Shown: piece by piece, positions 44,389 through 53,967 of the stretch
Layout of the letters: each line of letters opens with the position of its first letter
How positions within the stretch are numbered: the first letter of the stretch is position 1
DNA from: Chrysaora quinquecirrha
Taxonomy: Eukaryota > Cnidaria > Scyphozoa > Semaeostomeae > Pelagiidae
Direction: 5' to 3'
DNA: 64,000 bases
Assembly (NCBI GenBank): GCA_014526335.1
Contig: JACTAT010000061.1
Span: forward strand, 1-64,000
Notes under the pieces: model-generated
Database searches by the model: none
What the model was told of the DNA's origin: nothing
The model's input: only the letters and a program-made list of their open reading frames with translations
Translations under genes and position numbers: made by a program

Positions 44389-46668
44389 TTAACTTTTATA
44401 TTCATCTAACCATAACTTTAGCTCATTGCAAAAACTAAAAAGAGGAAATCCAACTATATTATAAAAATCTCCATGTATCGCTTTGACCAGTGTCCCGCCA
44501 ATGCCTTGTATGCCATACCTGTAAAGTCATTATCAAGGAAAACCATTGGTTTCTAGTGACACGAAAAATACGCTTTTTCATATTAGCACTAAATTTCGTA
44601 CCTAGCCTGCCCGTTTCGTATTTTGGACTGATTTTTTTACCTTGTCATGCGCTTCAAGGTGCTTTAAGCTGTGGCTACACTAGGAGACATGTCGCGCACG
44701 ACACTGTATTCGGCGTGTCTCCCAGGGTGGCTAAACCTAAACCTGCGAGTGACAAGTGAGCAACATGTCTCCCGAGTCCCGTAGAGAGATTTGGGGCTTT
44801 TGGATTTCACGGGTTGCAGGTTTTGCCGATTTTGCCATCGGGTTTTCGGGTTTTTCCAAGAATTGTGCGGATTTTCGGGTCAAGTATATTTAACGGGTAA
44901 TGGGTTTTGCCTTTTTCTAGCTCAGTTTTCGGTTATTGTGGTAAAAATGTGCGGGCATTCAGGTTTTAAAACCCACAAAGGATACCAATGTGTAAAATTC
45001 TTTAAAAAGTTGTTGAAACTATGGTCATGCGGGTTTTCACCTCTTTAACAAGATGGGACCTTGGACATTCACGTTTTGAGAAAAGGATACGCACCAGCCT
45101 TGTCCCTATAAATCAGGTCAAAAGTTGGGTTTAGATAATGTAACTTGTTTTATCCACAGATAAGACGAAATTGTAATGAAATTAGGTAGAAAAAATTATA
45201 ACATATCCTTACATTGGCTCTTTGGTTTCAATATAGGCAGAAATAACATCATCAGAAAGATTACCAAATTCAACCTCTGACATTTCGCAGAATTGCTTCG
45301 TACTGAATCCCGCTTTACAAAAGAATAATAGCAAGACCATAATGATCATACCAGCGTGACTTTGTACTTACAAACACAAACACGTGCATAAATTTTCTAT
45401 TTCATATCGGCTAGCGAATCTATACGTACTAGGATACGCACTACTGTGGTGGTATCTATTGTGTGCTTTAGTGGATAAGTACTACTGTCGTTGGTTATTA
45501 TGCTTATGTGGTGATATTGTTTGCATACTGTGGTAGGTTATTATGCTGGATGTGGTGGTCAAGCATAAAAACCCACCACAGAATGGCTTATCCACCACAG
45601 TACGCATAGAGTACCACCACAGTAGTGCATATGCACCACATAAGTGCGAATATATTTGCTAGCATGATAATACAGATTTTATGTTTGGCATGAATTCTTA
45701 TTGTTACTTTTTGATCACTTTCGAAAGAACAATGAAAGAAAAACAACAGATAAACTACCTTCTTCTGACTGTTTTGGCCAAACAAATGTGACTCCGCTGT
45801 AAACGTTATGAACTTTGCCACTGAGACTGTAAAAGAAGCAGTTGATTCATCTACAGAATACCTGTTTAAGATAATATATAAATGAAAAAAATCACATCAC
45901 ATCTTTGGGGCATACCTTTGGAGCATTTCAAATGCCATTTTCTTGTCTTTTGGTTTTTCTAAAATCTGATTTTCTAAGACCTTTGGTAAAGATGGGATTA
46001 TCATTAAAAAGTCATGGATAGATATAGGAAGATCCACCCTGTGCCCCCACTACAAAATATAGCTCCCCTTTCCCCATTAACTGATGGAAGGGGCATTCAA
46101 TGTTATCATGTTCGGTTATAATACTGACTAAAAACTTACTACAACTGTATCTGCACCTATCACCAGATCTGGAATTTTCTAGAAATGAAAAGTGTATCAT
46201 AACTCAGTAACTCTGCAGGGCAAAAAAAATCTAAAATTTCATAAACTAGATTTCATTGAATACTTACACCATCATTGCTCAAACGTCTTGAAACCTCTAA
46301 GGCTTTTTGCTTTGAATTTTCTTTCACATATTCTGAGGGATGGCTGAATAATGATTTATCCAGATTCTCTTCAAAAGTTGAAGGAACTATTTCTAAGTTC
46401 AAATTCTAAAAAGAATATACAGGCCTTGTCATTTTATCCACATTCCAAATTCGTTAAAAAAAGTGTGTAGGTACCCTACCTATTATTAAAAGGGTATTAA
46501 TTTGGCAGTTTTGAGTTAACTACGAGTGTTATTGTCATTTGGCCAAAAAGTAAAACTGTATCTATTTATACTCACTGCATAATTAAAGAGTATATCTTTT
46601 CTTCTCGGGGAGCTGCTTGCTAAGATTATTCGGAGGCTTGACAATTTATCTTTCATTGGGTGAAGCAT
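44389..46668 (-). CDS. Maf-type nucleoside triphosphate pyrophosphatase (ASMTL N-terminal domain, free-standing)
   Basis: Exons in transcript order: 46668-46576, 46405-46268, 46178-46140, 45980-45916, 45826-45759, 45312-45213 and 44518-44389 (TAA). Phases close and the product is about 210 residues. Maf landmarks: LASSSPRRKDIL at the N-terminus, VIGADTVV, ILEKPKDK, LSGKVHNVYSGV, then YGIQGIGG and HGDFYNIVGFP. Maf proteins hydrolyse non-canonical or excess NTPs to NMPs and pyrophosphate. In vertebrates this domain is fused to a methyltransferase-like domain in ASMTL; here the stop follows directly, so the protein is Maf only. The start at 46,668 matches the family's short N-terminus; 46,719 is an alternative. 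The conserved (G/D)KAG before YGIQ is missing from the direct splice; a candidate 11-nt micro-exon lies at 45,105-45,095. It is head-to-head with C4orf33 and convergent with CEP135. Confidence 0.87.
44664..45055. mobile_element. Two repeat fragments in the last Maf intron
   Basis: 44,664-44,785 repeats the left part of the GCTAAACTAG fold-back element at 32,813. From 44,787 to 45,055 there is a run rich in GGGTTTTCGGGTTTTTCC-type words that matches the element at 52,444-52,755 (TTTCACGGGTTGC, GGGTTTTGCC, AATGTGCGGG). Both lie in the intron between the sixth and last Maf exons. Confidence 0.5.
45436..45630. repeat. Palindromic CCACCACAG repeat
   Basis: GCACTACTGTGGTGGTA on the left pairs with TACCACCACAGTAGTGC on the right. 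Several shorter GTGGTGG and CCACCAC words lie between them, so the block folds into a branched hairpin. It is in a Maf intron. Confidence 0.6.
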
Positions 46669-46971
46669 TTTCTTTTGGGAGGGAAGGAAATATTTGATCA
46701 TCAAGCATCTGGCCAGCAAAGTTCAAAAGAAATGAGAAATGAAGTGGAGAAATGAATCAAACTGAGGTTTCAGGAAGTTTGTTTTTGAAAGCGAGGTTAA
46801 TTCAACATTTCCAAGAAAAGTAGACGGAATCAGGTCAGGTGACTATTTCCGGTCAGGTCAGGTAGCTTCCTTCCTGCTCTGCATTTCCTTCCTTTATTTG
46901 CACTTGACTGTTTGTTCTTGTCCTCCCTCGTCAGTGTGGATTGCAGCCAGATCGGTTGAAGAAGCCAGTAC
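46669..46971. promoter_or_regulatory. Putative bidirectional promoter between Maf and C4orf33
   Basis: The start codons of the two divergent genes (46,668 minus and 46,972 plus) are only 303 bp apart. The interval has higher GC than its surroundings, and contains the doubled word GGTCAGGTCAGGTAG (about 46,850-46,865) and CAGGTCAGGTGAC. I see no TATA box at a convincing place. The call rests on gene arrangement, not on a known motif. Confidence 0.4.
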
Positions 46972-49900
46972 ATGAATCAACGTGTAGGTGTAAGTAAGCA
47001 TTTTTTTATTGATCATTTTGTATATGTACCTATCTTTATTATTTATTTGCTAAATATCTATGGTTGAACTTAATAGGTCGGTTCGTCTATTCCTTCAAAT
47101 TTATGCTTTGATTAAACACCCGAGCGTTAATATTTTTTCAAGCTTTACATGGGGGGGGGGTGTATTCAAGGGGGCGCTTTTTCTGAAATCAATTTTTAAT
47201 GTGTAATTAGCATGTACACTTTTTTTTTTAATAAGCAACCAGGGCTGAAATTGTGCTAAAATTTCTGGTGAAATAGCTTTCTTTATACTGTACATCCTTG
47301 CAAACTTGTCAGTTACATTGGGAAGCCAGAAAAGAGCCAAAATAAGAGGTTTTAGGGGTACCAGGCATTCTGTGGCGGCTGAAACCCTAGATATGTTAAG
47401 CAACTCTTGAGGGCTGGACGAAAGTCAAGTTGCTTATTGAAAAAAAAAGTGTATTTAACAAGACGTCTTATTTTATAGGACTACAGTATGCACTTTGAAA
47501 TCAAAAACCAATGGCATGGTGCTGAAATAAATCATGATCCAGTGAAAATCGCTCTAAAACCGACACATGATGAAAACGGTTTAATTGTAGAAGTAGAAGC
47601 TCCATTTTTCAATGACCCTGCTCCCTCTGGACCTCCAGGAGAAGCTTTCCAACAACTTTGGGACTATGAAGGTTATGTTTTGACAATTTGTTGTATTTTT
47701 GAGGCCTCTTAAAGGGGAGGGGCGAATAGCCCATATCAAACCCTTTTCTAAACATCCCTTATCCTCTGTATATTTTTTTAATATCCCTCTTTATCCCAGA
47801 GTTCTGCAGAAATATAACCTTTATTTTGTCCAGAATTATCTCATAACCCTTTGAGTTTTTCTGGAAATATTCCCAACACCCTAACTGATGGGGCCCCGTT
47901 TGTCTTTTACATAATATTTCTAATGTTTTAATATTTAATGTCAATTTTCTATTAGTGTGATTATATTCTTATCTGAAATGAAAGTCTAGATTTTCTTCCA
48001 GTCGTTGAAGTTTTCTTCCTTGGAAAAGATGATAAATACCTGGAAATAGAGCTATGTCCGTAAGTACATACATAGATAATCTTTTTTATAATTAATTATA
48101 AAAACAATTATTTATGCTTATAAAACAAAAACACCAAGATTGAATTTTGAAACCACTGTGGATAGTTTATAATTTTTTTCAAATTCAAAATTAATTATTA
48201 TAAGAAACTTTGCCCCTAACATTTTGGTGTAGGTTTCTTAAGTTTGAGCATACTAACTTGTCAGAAAACAAATTTTGTTTAAACACACTGAGAAACCCCA
48301 AATCAACCATTGGAAATCATAAAAATCAAAGAAATGAAGATAATCTTGAGGAAAATTAGTATTGGTAATACTTTCTCAAGAGGTTTCTTAAAAAGATTGT
48401 ACTCTTTGTGTATTCTAAGTTTCTTAAATGCAAGCTGTCCTTTAATTCTGCAGATTGTGTCAAAATAAAAATAAAAAAATCGAAAAGTTTTTTTTTGGAT
48501 TCCTCATAGCTGTTTTTGTTTCTTCAGACATGGTCAACATCTGGTACTGCTTTTAAATGGCAGAAGAAACATGATTAAGGTAAAATAAAAATAGACACTT
48601 ATGGTGTTACAGAAGGTCGTTTTTCGATGCTATATTTTCAATTTTAAAGATTGTTGAGACCTGCGAGTTTTTTATCATTTTGGGTCGAGTACTGAAAGTT
48701 TCTTAACCAATATTGATCTCAGTACTGAGTTTCTTATAAACAGGTTTCTTATAAAAAAGAGTGTATATCTCATTGCATTTCGTTTATCCAGGACCAGCTT
48801 GGTCTAGAGTACTCCAGCAAAATCGACAAAGATAACATGAAATGGACTGGAAAAGCAACGATCCCATTCGATTACTTCCCAATGGAAGTCAAGAAATTCA
48901 ATGCCTATGCGATCCATGGGACAGATAGCAAACGCATTTATGAAGCTCTTTACCCTGCTGACTCATCAAAACACCAAGAACCTGACTTGTGAGTTAATTT
49001 CATTACTCTAAGGTGCCTAATTGCCGTCCCCCCTGCTAATTAATTTTTTGAAAATTTTCCACCCCCCCCCCCCCGCTCTTATTAGGAGCCCCGCTTATAA
49101 AGATTTGCATTGAAATTAATGTTGATATTTCTTACTTAGTCTGCTTGGACCTTCTAAGCATGAAGTTTCACTTTTACCCTCTATTATTTGCTAGAACTTT
49201 GGATTTTCTTGGATTATAAGTAGGGACCGGACCGTCCTACTATAAGGACCGTTCACACTGCGTTTCAGCAGTGTTGAGACAACACTAATCTTGAGACAAC
49301 ACTTTTCAAGCAAATTCCGACACTCTGTTTATTCCAATCCCCCCAATTATATTCTGGTCGAAGTTCAAGCCTCCCCCGCCTATTCCGACCCCCCAGCAAT
49401 GGGGCACCTAACAGAAGACTGTATAATTTCTATTATTTTTTAAACACGACATGCGAGCACAGCAATCAACAGTCCCTTGTGCCGTTTAGCTTTGCTCAAA
49501 CTAGGCAGCCAACCTTGACGCCTATGTATCATTTTACACTGGCGACATCTGTCGGACTCAAAACTAGAGTCTGTCCAAAGACTGATAAATAGGGCTCGTA
49601 GGCTTATTGAAAATGGGAAGTACAAAGATGGTTGGGTCTGTGATTGGCTTAACATAAAAAACCTAATTAGTTACGTTTTAGATCATTAAGAAAAACATAG
49701 TCAAACTTACAAGCACAGTCATCGTTCACATTATTGTTTCAAAAATTAACTCTTTTTCTCGGATTGATTACATCACTAAATCTAGACCATTATTCTTTGA
49801 AGTTTTGGTGGCAAAAGATGTGAGTATAGATAATCTGGGGTCATGAAAACGATTTAGCTGATTTTTTGGATGGCCCGTAAGACGTCTGGTCTGGCCTGCC

Positions 49901-50201
49901 CCCCTTTAGAACATTCAGATACTAAGTGCCCTCCGTAGGGTATCGTTTCACCTGCACTGCTACTGTCACTACCTAGCCTGGTAACCAGACCCAAGTTCAA
50001 AGAAACTAGTAACAAACAAAAGCCACTAGCTTCTTTGAACTGGGGTCTCATTGTTAGGCTAGTCAATACCTTGATCATTAAATATTCACACAAGGAATAT
50101 CTTTCTTTTTCAGCCATCGTTTAGAATATTTTGGTGACATAGATATGAATGGTTATCTTCCTAACAGAGAAGAGAATTCTCCAATTTGGACTGCATTGTA
50201 A
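46972..50201 (+). CDS. C4orf33: C4orf33 / UPF0462 family protein, six exons
   Basis: Exons: 46972-46989 (in-frame N-terminal extension), 47479-47671, 48002-48059, 48528-48579, 48792-48988 and 50114-50201 (TAA). From the conserved Met at 47,488 the product is 192 residues, close to the human protein. Matches along the length include [51 protein letters not shown] and YEALYP. The family is widespread, with a beta-sandwich, carbohydrate-binding-like look, but its biochemical role is not established. The first exon is inferred: ATG 46,972 reads six codons to a GTAAGT donor and joins 47,479 in frame, adding nine residues before the conserved start; it could instead be untranslated leader with the start at 47,488. 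Family A MITEs lie in two introns. AATAAA occurs at 50,308. Confidence 0.9.
47217..47451. mobile_element. TA-flanked MITE, family A, copy 8
   Basis: CACTTTTTTTTTTTAATAAG and CTTATTGAAAAAAAAAGTG are inverted ends flanked by TA on both sides. It sits in the first C4orf33 intron, its right end 27 bp before the splice acceptor. The interior is the inverse of the copy at 38,148-38,394. Confidence 0.75.
48588..48763. mobile_element. MITE, family A, partial copy touching a splice donor
   Basis: The right end GGTTTCTTATAAAAAAGAGTG is followed by TA. Reading leftwards, the sequence is the reverse complement of the left half of the copy at 51,844 (CTCAGTACTGAG, GACCTGCGAG, TAGACACTTATGGTGT). Similarity stops near 48,588, about 8 bp after the C4orf33 exon end at 48,579. 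The left half is missing. Confidence 0.65.
49011..49409. mobile_element. Fold-back element with AGGTGCC ends
   Basis: AGGTGCCTAATTGCCGTCCC on the left faces CCCCCAGCAATGGGGCACCT on the right. Inside are CCCCCC-rich words and CCTCCCCCGCC. It lies in the last C4orf33 intron, starting 22 bp after the exon. The superfamily is unknown. Confidence 0.5.
49972..50063. repeat. Short hairpin element
   Basis: CTAGCCTGGTAACCAGACCC and AAGTTCAAAGAA on the left pair with TTCTTTGAACTGGGGTCTC and AGGCTAG on the right. It is a compact fold-back sequence in the last C4orf33 intron, 50 bp before the final exon. Confidence 0.6.
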
Positions 50202-50307
50202 GCGATTTTGTAGCCAATGTAGATGATGTAATCAGGTATGATATAAGATATATACAGTATGACAAACTGATCATCGCAAACAGTGATCGTTGATTTCATG
50301 GAACGGA

Positions 50308-50313
50308 AATAAA
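50308..50313 (+). terminator. C4orf33 polyadenylation signal
   Basis: AATAAA lies 107 bp after the C4orf33 stop codon, in the sense orientation and at a plausible distance. Cleavage would be expected some 15-30 bp further on. Confidence 0.55.
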
Positions 50314-50329
50314 GCTGAATCATGATAAT

Positions 50330-51843
50330 ATTCCAACGTTAAGCTTCGTTTAGCTACTGGTAAATCTTGGTTTAGCTACTAGTTAGGTCATAACGATGGC
50401 AAGGTTTCATCACGCGATCGCGAGGTACCCGAGGAAGCTAATCAAGCGATTGTAAGATTTCCTAATCACATGATCACTGTAAGATCGTTAATCAAATAGA
50501 AACCTGGAAGGTTACCATATAATCGTAAAGGTTGTTGTCGATTGATGACTGGGTCATGATTGCAAAATCTTGAAATGGAAATAGGAATGGATTTGGCTCT
50601 AAAAATTTCTCAGATTTAGCTTAGATTTCTTTCGATTACTACTTTGAAGACCCTCGCACATGTATGCAATACTCAAAATCCACGAATCAAGGATCCGGAA
50701 ATCTGTTATGTTTTTCCGGATCAATCCTTGTATTGCAATTTAATGGATTAAACTGGAAAGAGCCAAATCCGCAGATATCTATCTGAATTTTCTGCAACAA
50801 TCTAAAGTCCGTTCCACTGAATCCGTTCCGTTCCGCATCCAAAAATGTTTTTGAAAGCCGAAACCCGGCATCCAAAAGTGTATCCGTAAAGCGAAATCCG
50901 GCATCCAAAAATATATCCGGAAATCCGAGCCTTGAACCGAGCGGAAAAGACGCCCACCTCATGGACCCTCATCTCATGTCCCTCCCTACAACCCTCTTCT
51001 TAGCACCTCTTTCGTTCCTTCTATAGTGCACTGTCTAGCACTGTAGTGCCGAGTTGGACAAGAGGGGAAAATAAATTAACGGGTAAGCTTGCTGATTTGT
51101 GTACAGCAATCTCGAAATGGCAAAATGAGGCCCAAAGGGTTATACCATAGAAATTGAAAGGCTTGTTTTTCAGCAAATAAACTGCGTGTCGGTGGAATGT
51201 TTTTTTAGATAAACGTAAACAGGGATTATTTCAAAAGGACTATTTCAAACAGAAAGATCCTTTTTGTTCATAAAAATGTGTCTTTCAAATCATTCCAAGA
51301 GAAGAAGAGACCCGAAACAAGCAAAAGTTTTTCCTGTTTGAGAATTCACTACAGTCGTCCTCAAAAGGTGTCTGAAAAATCCTTTTCAAGAGTTATACTG
51401 TGGTATCTATTTCATACTTTATTTCGTGTTTTCCATGATGTAAATGTTTGAAAATGGTTTTCTCAAATATGGGGTAAGTTGGTTGGAAGTTTGAGTTCAC
51501 CTTTTTAGCAAATTTATTTATTCGTTAATTATTATCGTTGAAATAACCAAAAACAAGACTACGCCCTAATTTGAGCTTGCAGCTTGCGAGGAATAAATGT
51601 TATTCTGTATGCTACATATGTTTCGCGAAGGTATGTATCCAGTATTCTGATCCATTATTACAAATTGAAAGTGCGTCCATTTATGTCCTTAGAAAAAAAC
51701 AAAAAAGATCTCATATGATGTAGAACTTGGATTTTCCACAAGAAAACAACACTTTGTAGTTTTGAATAAATATTTCGCTTCCAAAGTCAGCGTTTCTCCT
51801 CCAATACTATGGAAAAGATTATAAGTTATAACAATCCAGCATA
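50330..51843. other. Gene-free interval between C4orf33 and the SecA-like gene
   Basis: No exon or complete mobile element is recognised. Around 50,830-50,940 the word AAATCCGGCATCCAAAA recurs two to three times in a short diverged array. Confidence 0.35.
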
Positions 51844-52221
51844 CACTCTTTTTTATAAGAAACCCGTTTATAAGAAACTCAGTACTGAGATCAATATTGG
51901 CTAAGAAACTTTCACTACTCGACCTTTTATGATAAGAAACTCGCAGGTCTCAACAATCTCTAGGATTAGAGATATAGCATCGAAAAATGAACTTCTGTTA
52001 CACCATAAGTGTCTATTTTTACAAAAAAGCAGCTGATGTAAACGTGAATTGTATTGCTTCTTCTATTTGTCAAATTTAAGTGTCAATTACCTGTTCTGGC
52101 AATAAAAAATTTTGATCCCTGAGAAACTGCTAAGAAACTTTCAGTTCCAAAATTGTCCAAAAGCTAAGAAGCTTTGAGTGCTGAAAAAAATCTTACAGTG
52201 GTTTCTTATAAAGAAAGAGTG
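51844..52221. mobile_element. TA-flanked MITE, family A, copy 9 (longest)
   Basis: CACTCTTTTTTATAAGAAACC and GGTTTCTTATAAAGAAAGAGTG are inverted ends flanked by TA on both sides. The left half matches, inverted, the partial copy at 48,588-48,763. The interior carries repeated TAAGAAACTTTC words. Confidence 0.75.
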
Positions 52222-52443
52222 TATTTCGATTCACAGCTGCATTTCATGCGTTCTTCGTCCTTGTAATCGACTATTTCGGCCTGTTTCTGACATTTCCTAC
52301 ACCAACGTACTTCTGACATTTCCTAGTCCAGTTAACCCATATATAAGAAACTCGTTCTTGAAATCGGGCCGAAATCGGGCTGTTCAGTTTCTTAGTAGAT
52401 CAGCAGTATCCTATGTACAGGGTGGAATTATCTTGCATTGTTT

Positions 52444-52755
52444 TTAAAGGAGGGGGGCTTTGGGATTTCACGGGTTGCGGGTTTGGCCGATTTCGGTCTC
52501 GGGTTTTCGGGTTTTTCCAAAAAATCGTGCGGGTTTTCGGGTCAAGCATATTTAACGGGCAACGGGTTTTGCCATTTTTCTAGCCCAGCTTTCGGATATT
52601 GTAATAAAAATGTGCGGGTTTCCGGGTTTTCAACCTGACAAAGGATGTCAATGTGTAAACTTCTGAAAATAGTTGTCGAAACTAAGGTCATCCGGGTTTT
52701 CGGGTTTGTCCCATTCGGGTTTGTTTTGATACCCTCCAAAGCCCCCCTCTTAAAG
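52444..52755. mobile_element. Fold-back element with GGGGGGCTTTGG ends
   Basis: TTTAAAGGAGGGGGGCTTTGG on the left faces CCAAAGCCCCCCTCTTAAA on the right. The interior is a one-sided run of CGGGTTTTCGGGTTTTTCC-type words. A fragment of the same element lies at 44,787-45,055. Confidence 0.6.
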
Positions 52756-52904
52756 AGATGTTTAAGTTCCTCATTTCCCCATAAGATATGAATTCATGCG
52801 AGTTTTTACTGTTCCTTGGCAAATGTTTCCGCTTTTTATTACAACTTTTCAAAGAGGTTTATAATTGTAGAGTTTCTAAAAGCCTAATTCCATTTCTTCA
52901 AAAG

Positions 52905-52981
52905 GTGATCAGGAAGAAAGATATAACACTCACAAAGCCTCTGGTAACTCTGGCGAAGAAAGAAGAGTTTTAGAAACAGAG
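52905..52981 (+). CDS. Candidate upstream exon A of the SecA-like gene
   Basis: A 77-nt open segment follows a good acceptor (TTCCATTTCTTCAAAAG) and ends GAAACAGAG at a GTATAC donor. Read with two bases from an earlier exon, it encodes DQEERYNTHKAS and ends ETE in phase 0, which joins exon B at 53,855. No start codon is included, so a further upstream exon would be needed. Support is splice logic only. Confidence 0.35.
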
Positions 52982-53854
52982 GTATACATGGTTATCATGT
53001 TATAGCTAGTTTCTAAAAGGATTTTGAAACACTTTGGTTTCTTTAGTTTCTATTAACTAAAGTCATCTCTGCAGAAGCAAATAAGTTTGAAACAGAACAA
53101 AGTTTGTAAGAAGACCTTAAATTATCTAATTAAGGGTAGCAAGTTTACTCCTAGTATTATAAATGGTAAGGAAATGTATCGCAAGACGATGGATTTTTTT
53201 CTGATGGCCCATCACTGAAACTGCTGAAGGTTCGAAGTAGAATTTACACTCAGATGACGTTCGGTTCAATCATGATTTCTGGGGCTTCTTGACTCCAAAC
53301 TCCTCAAAAGTGATTACGAGACTCCTGTGATAACAAAAGGAGTTTAAAGGAATTTACATGAAAGCTATAGGATTTACAAAACAGCAGGTTTCGCAGGTTT
53401 TCAAATCCTTCACTCCCCGAAGCTGGAAGGTTTCGCAGGAATCTTTGCAAGGAATCTCGTTCTCACTTTAAAATGAATGGTTGAGTTCGAGTTTGTTCTG
53501 ATCAGCCTACCGTTTTTGGCAGCTGTGTTTTTTGGTACAGGAAACTTTTTCCTGCCAAGTCTACCGTTTTCAGATTTTGAATGATTCGCCAAAATCAGGT
53601 TTCCAAAAAAATAGGCCCTAAAATAAGGCATGCTGTCCGACAACTTTTTCATTTAAGCGTCCAACTATGACACATGTAATTAGCGTGGCTCATTATTAGC
53701 TTTTTGGACTTGTAGTCATAGTGTAGCTGCACAACTTCTAGATTACCATAAAAAGATAAAGAAGTGTACATAGAAATACTTCTTTTTCTCGCTCGGATTC
53801 TTAATTTTCTTTCGCTTTTTATTATGATCTGATTATGTTCTATTTCTTTTTAAG

Positions 53855-53921
53855 GTTCGAAATCAAAGAGTCTTGGCCCAAGCAAAGACGCAAAGAGTGG
53901 AAAAGTATAAAAGAAACAGAG
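53855..53921 (+). CDS. Candidate upstream exon B of the SecA-like gene
   Basis: A strong acceptor (TCTATTTCTTTTTAAG) precedes 67 nt that read VRNQRVLAQAKTQRVEKYKR and end at a GTATGG donor in phase 1. The acceptor CTGCTGCAG ending at 53,980 would join this to the giant frame in the correct phase. Exons A and B both end in GAAACAGAG before GTAT, so a small exon duplication is possible. The 59-bp intron is short but feasible. Confidence 0.4.
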
Positions 53922-53967
53922 GTATGGCAAATTATTTCGTTTGTAATTGATTAAAATTAAAACAAGT

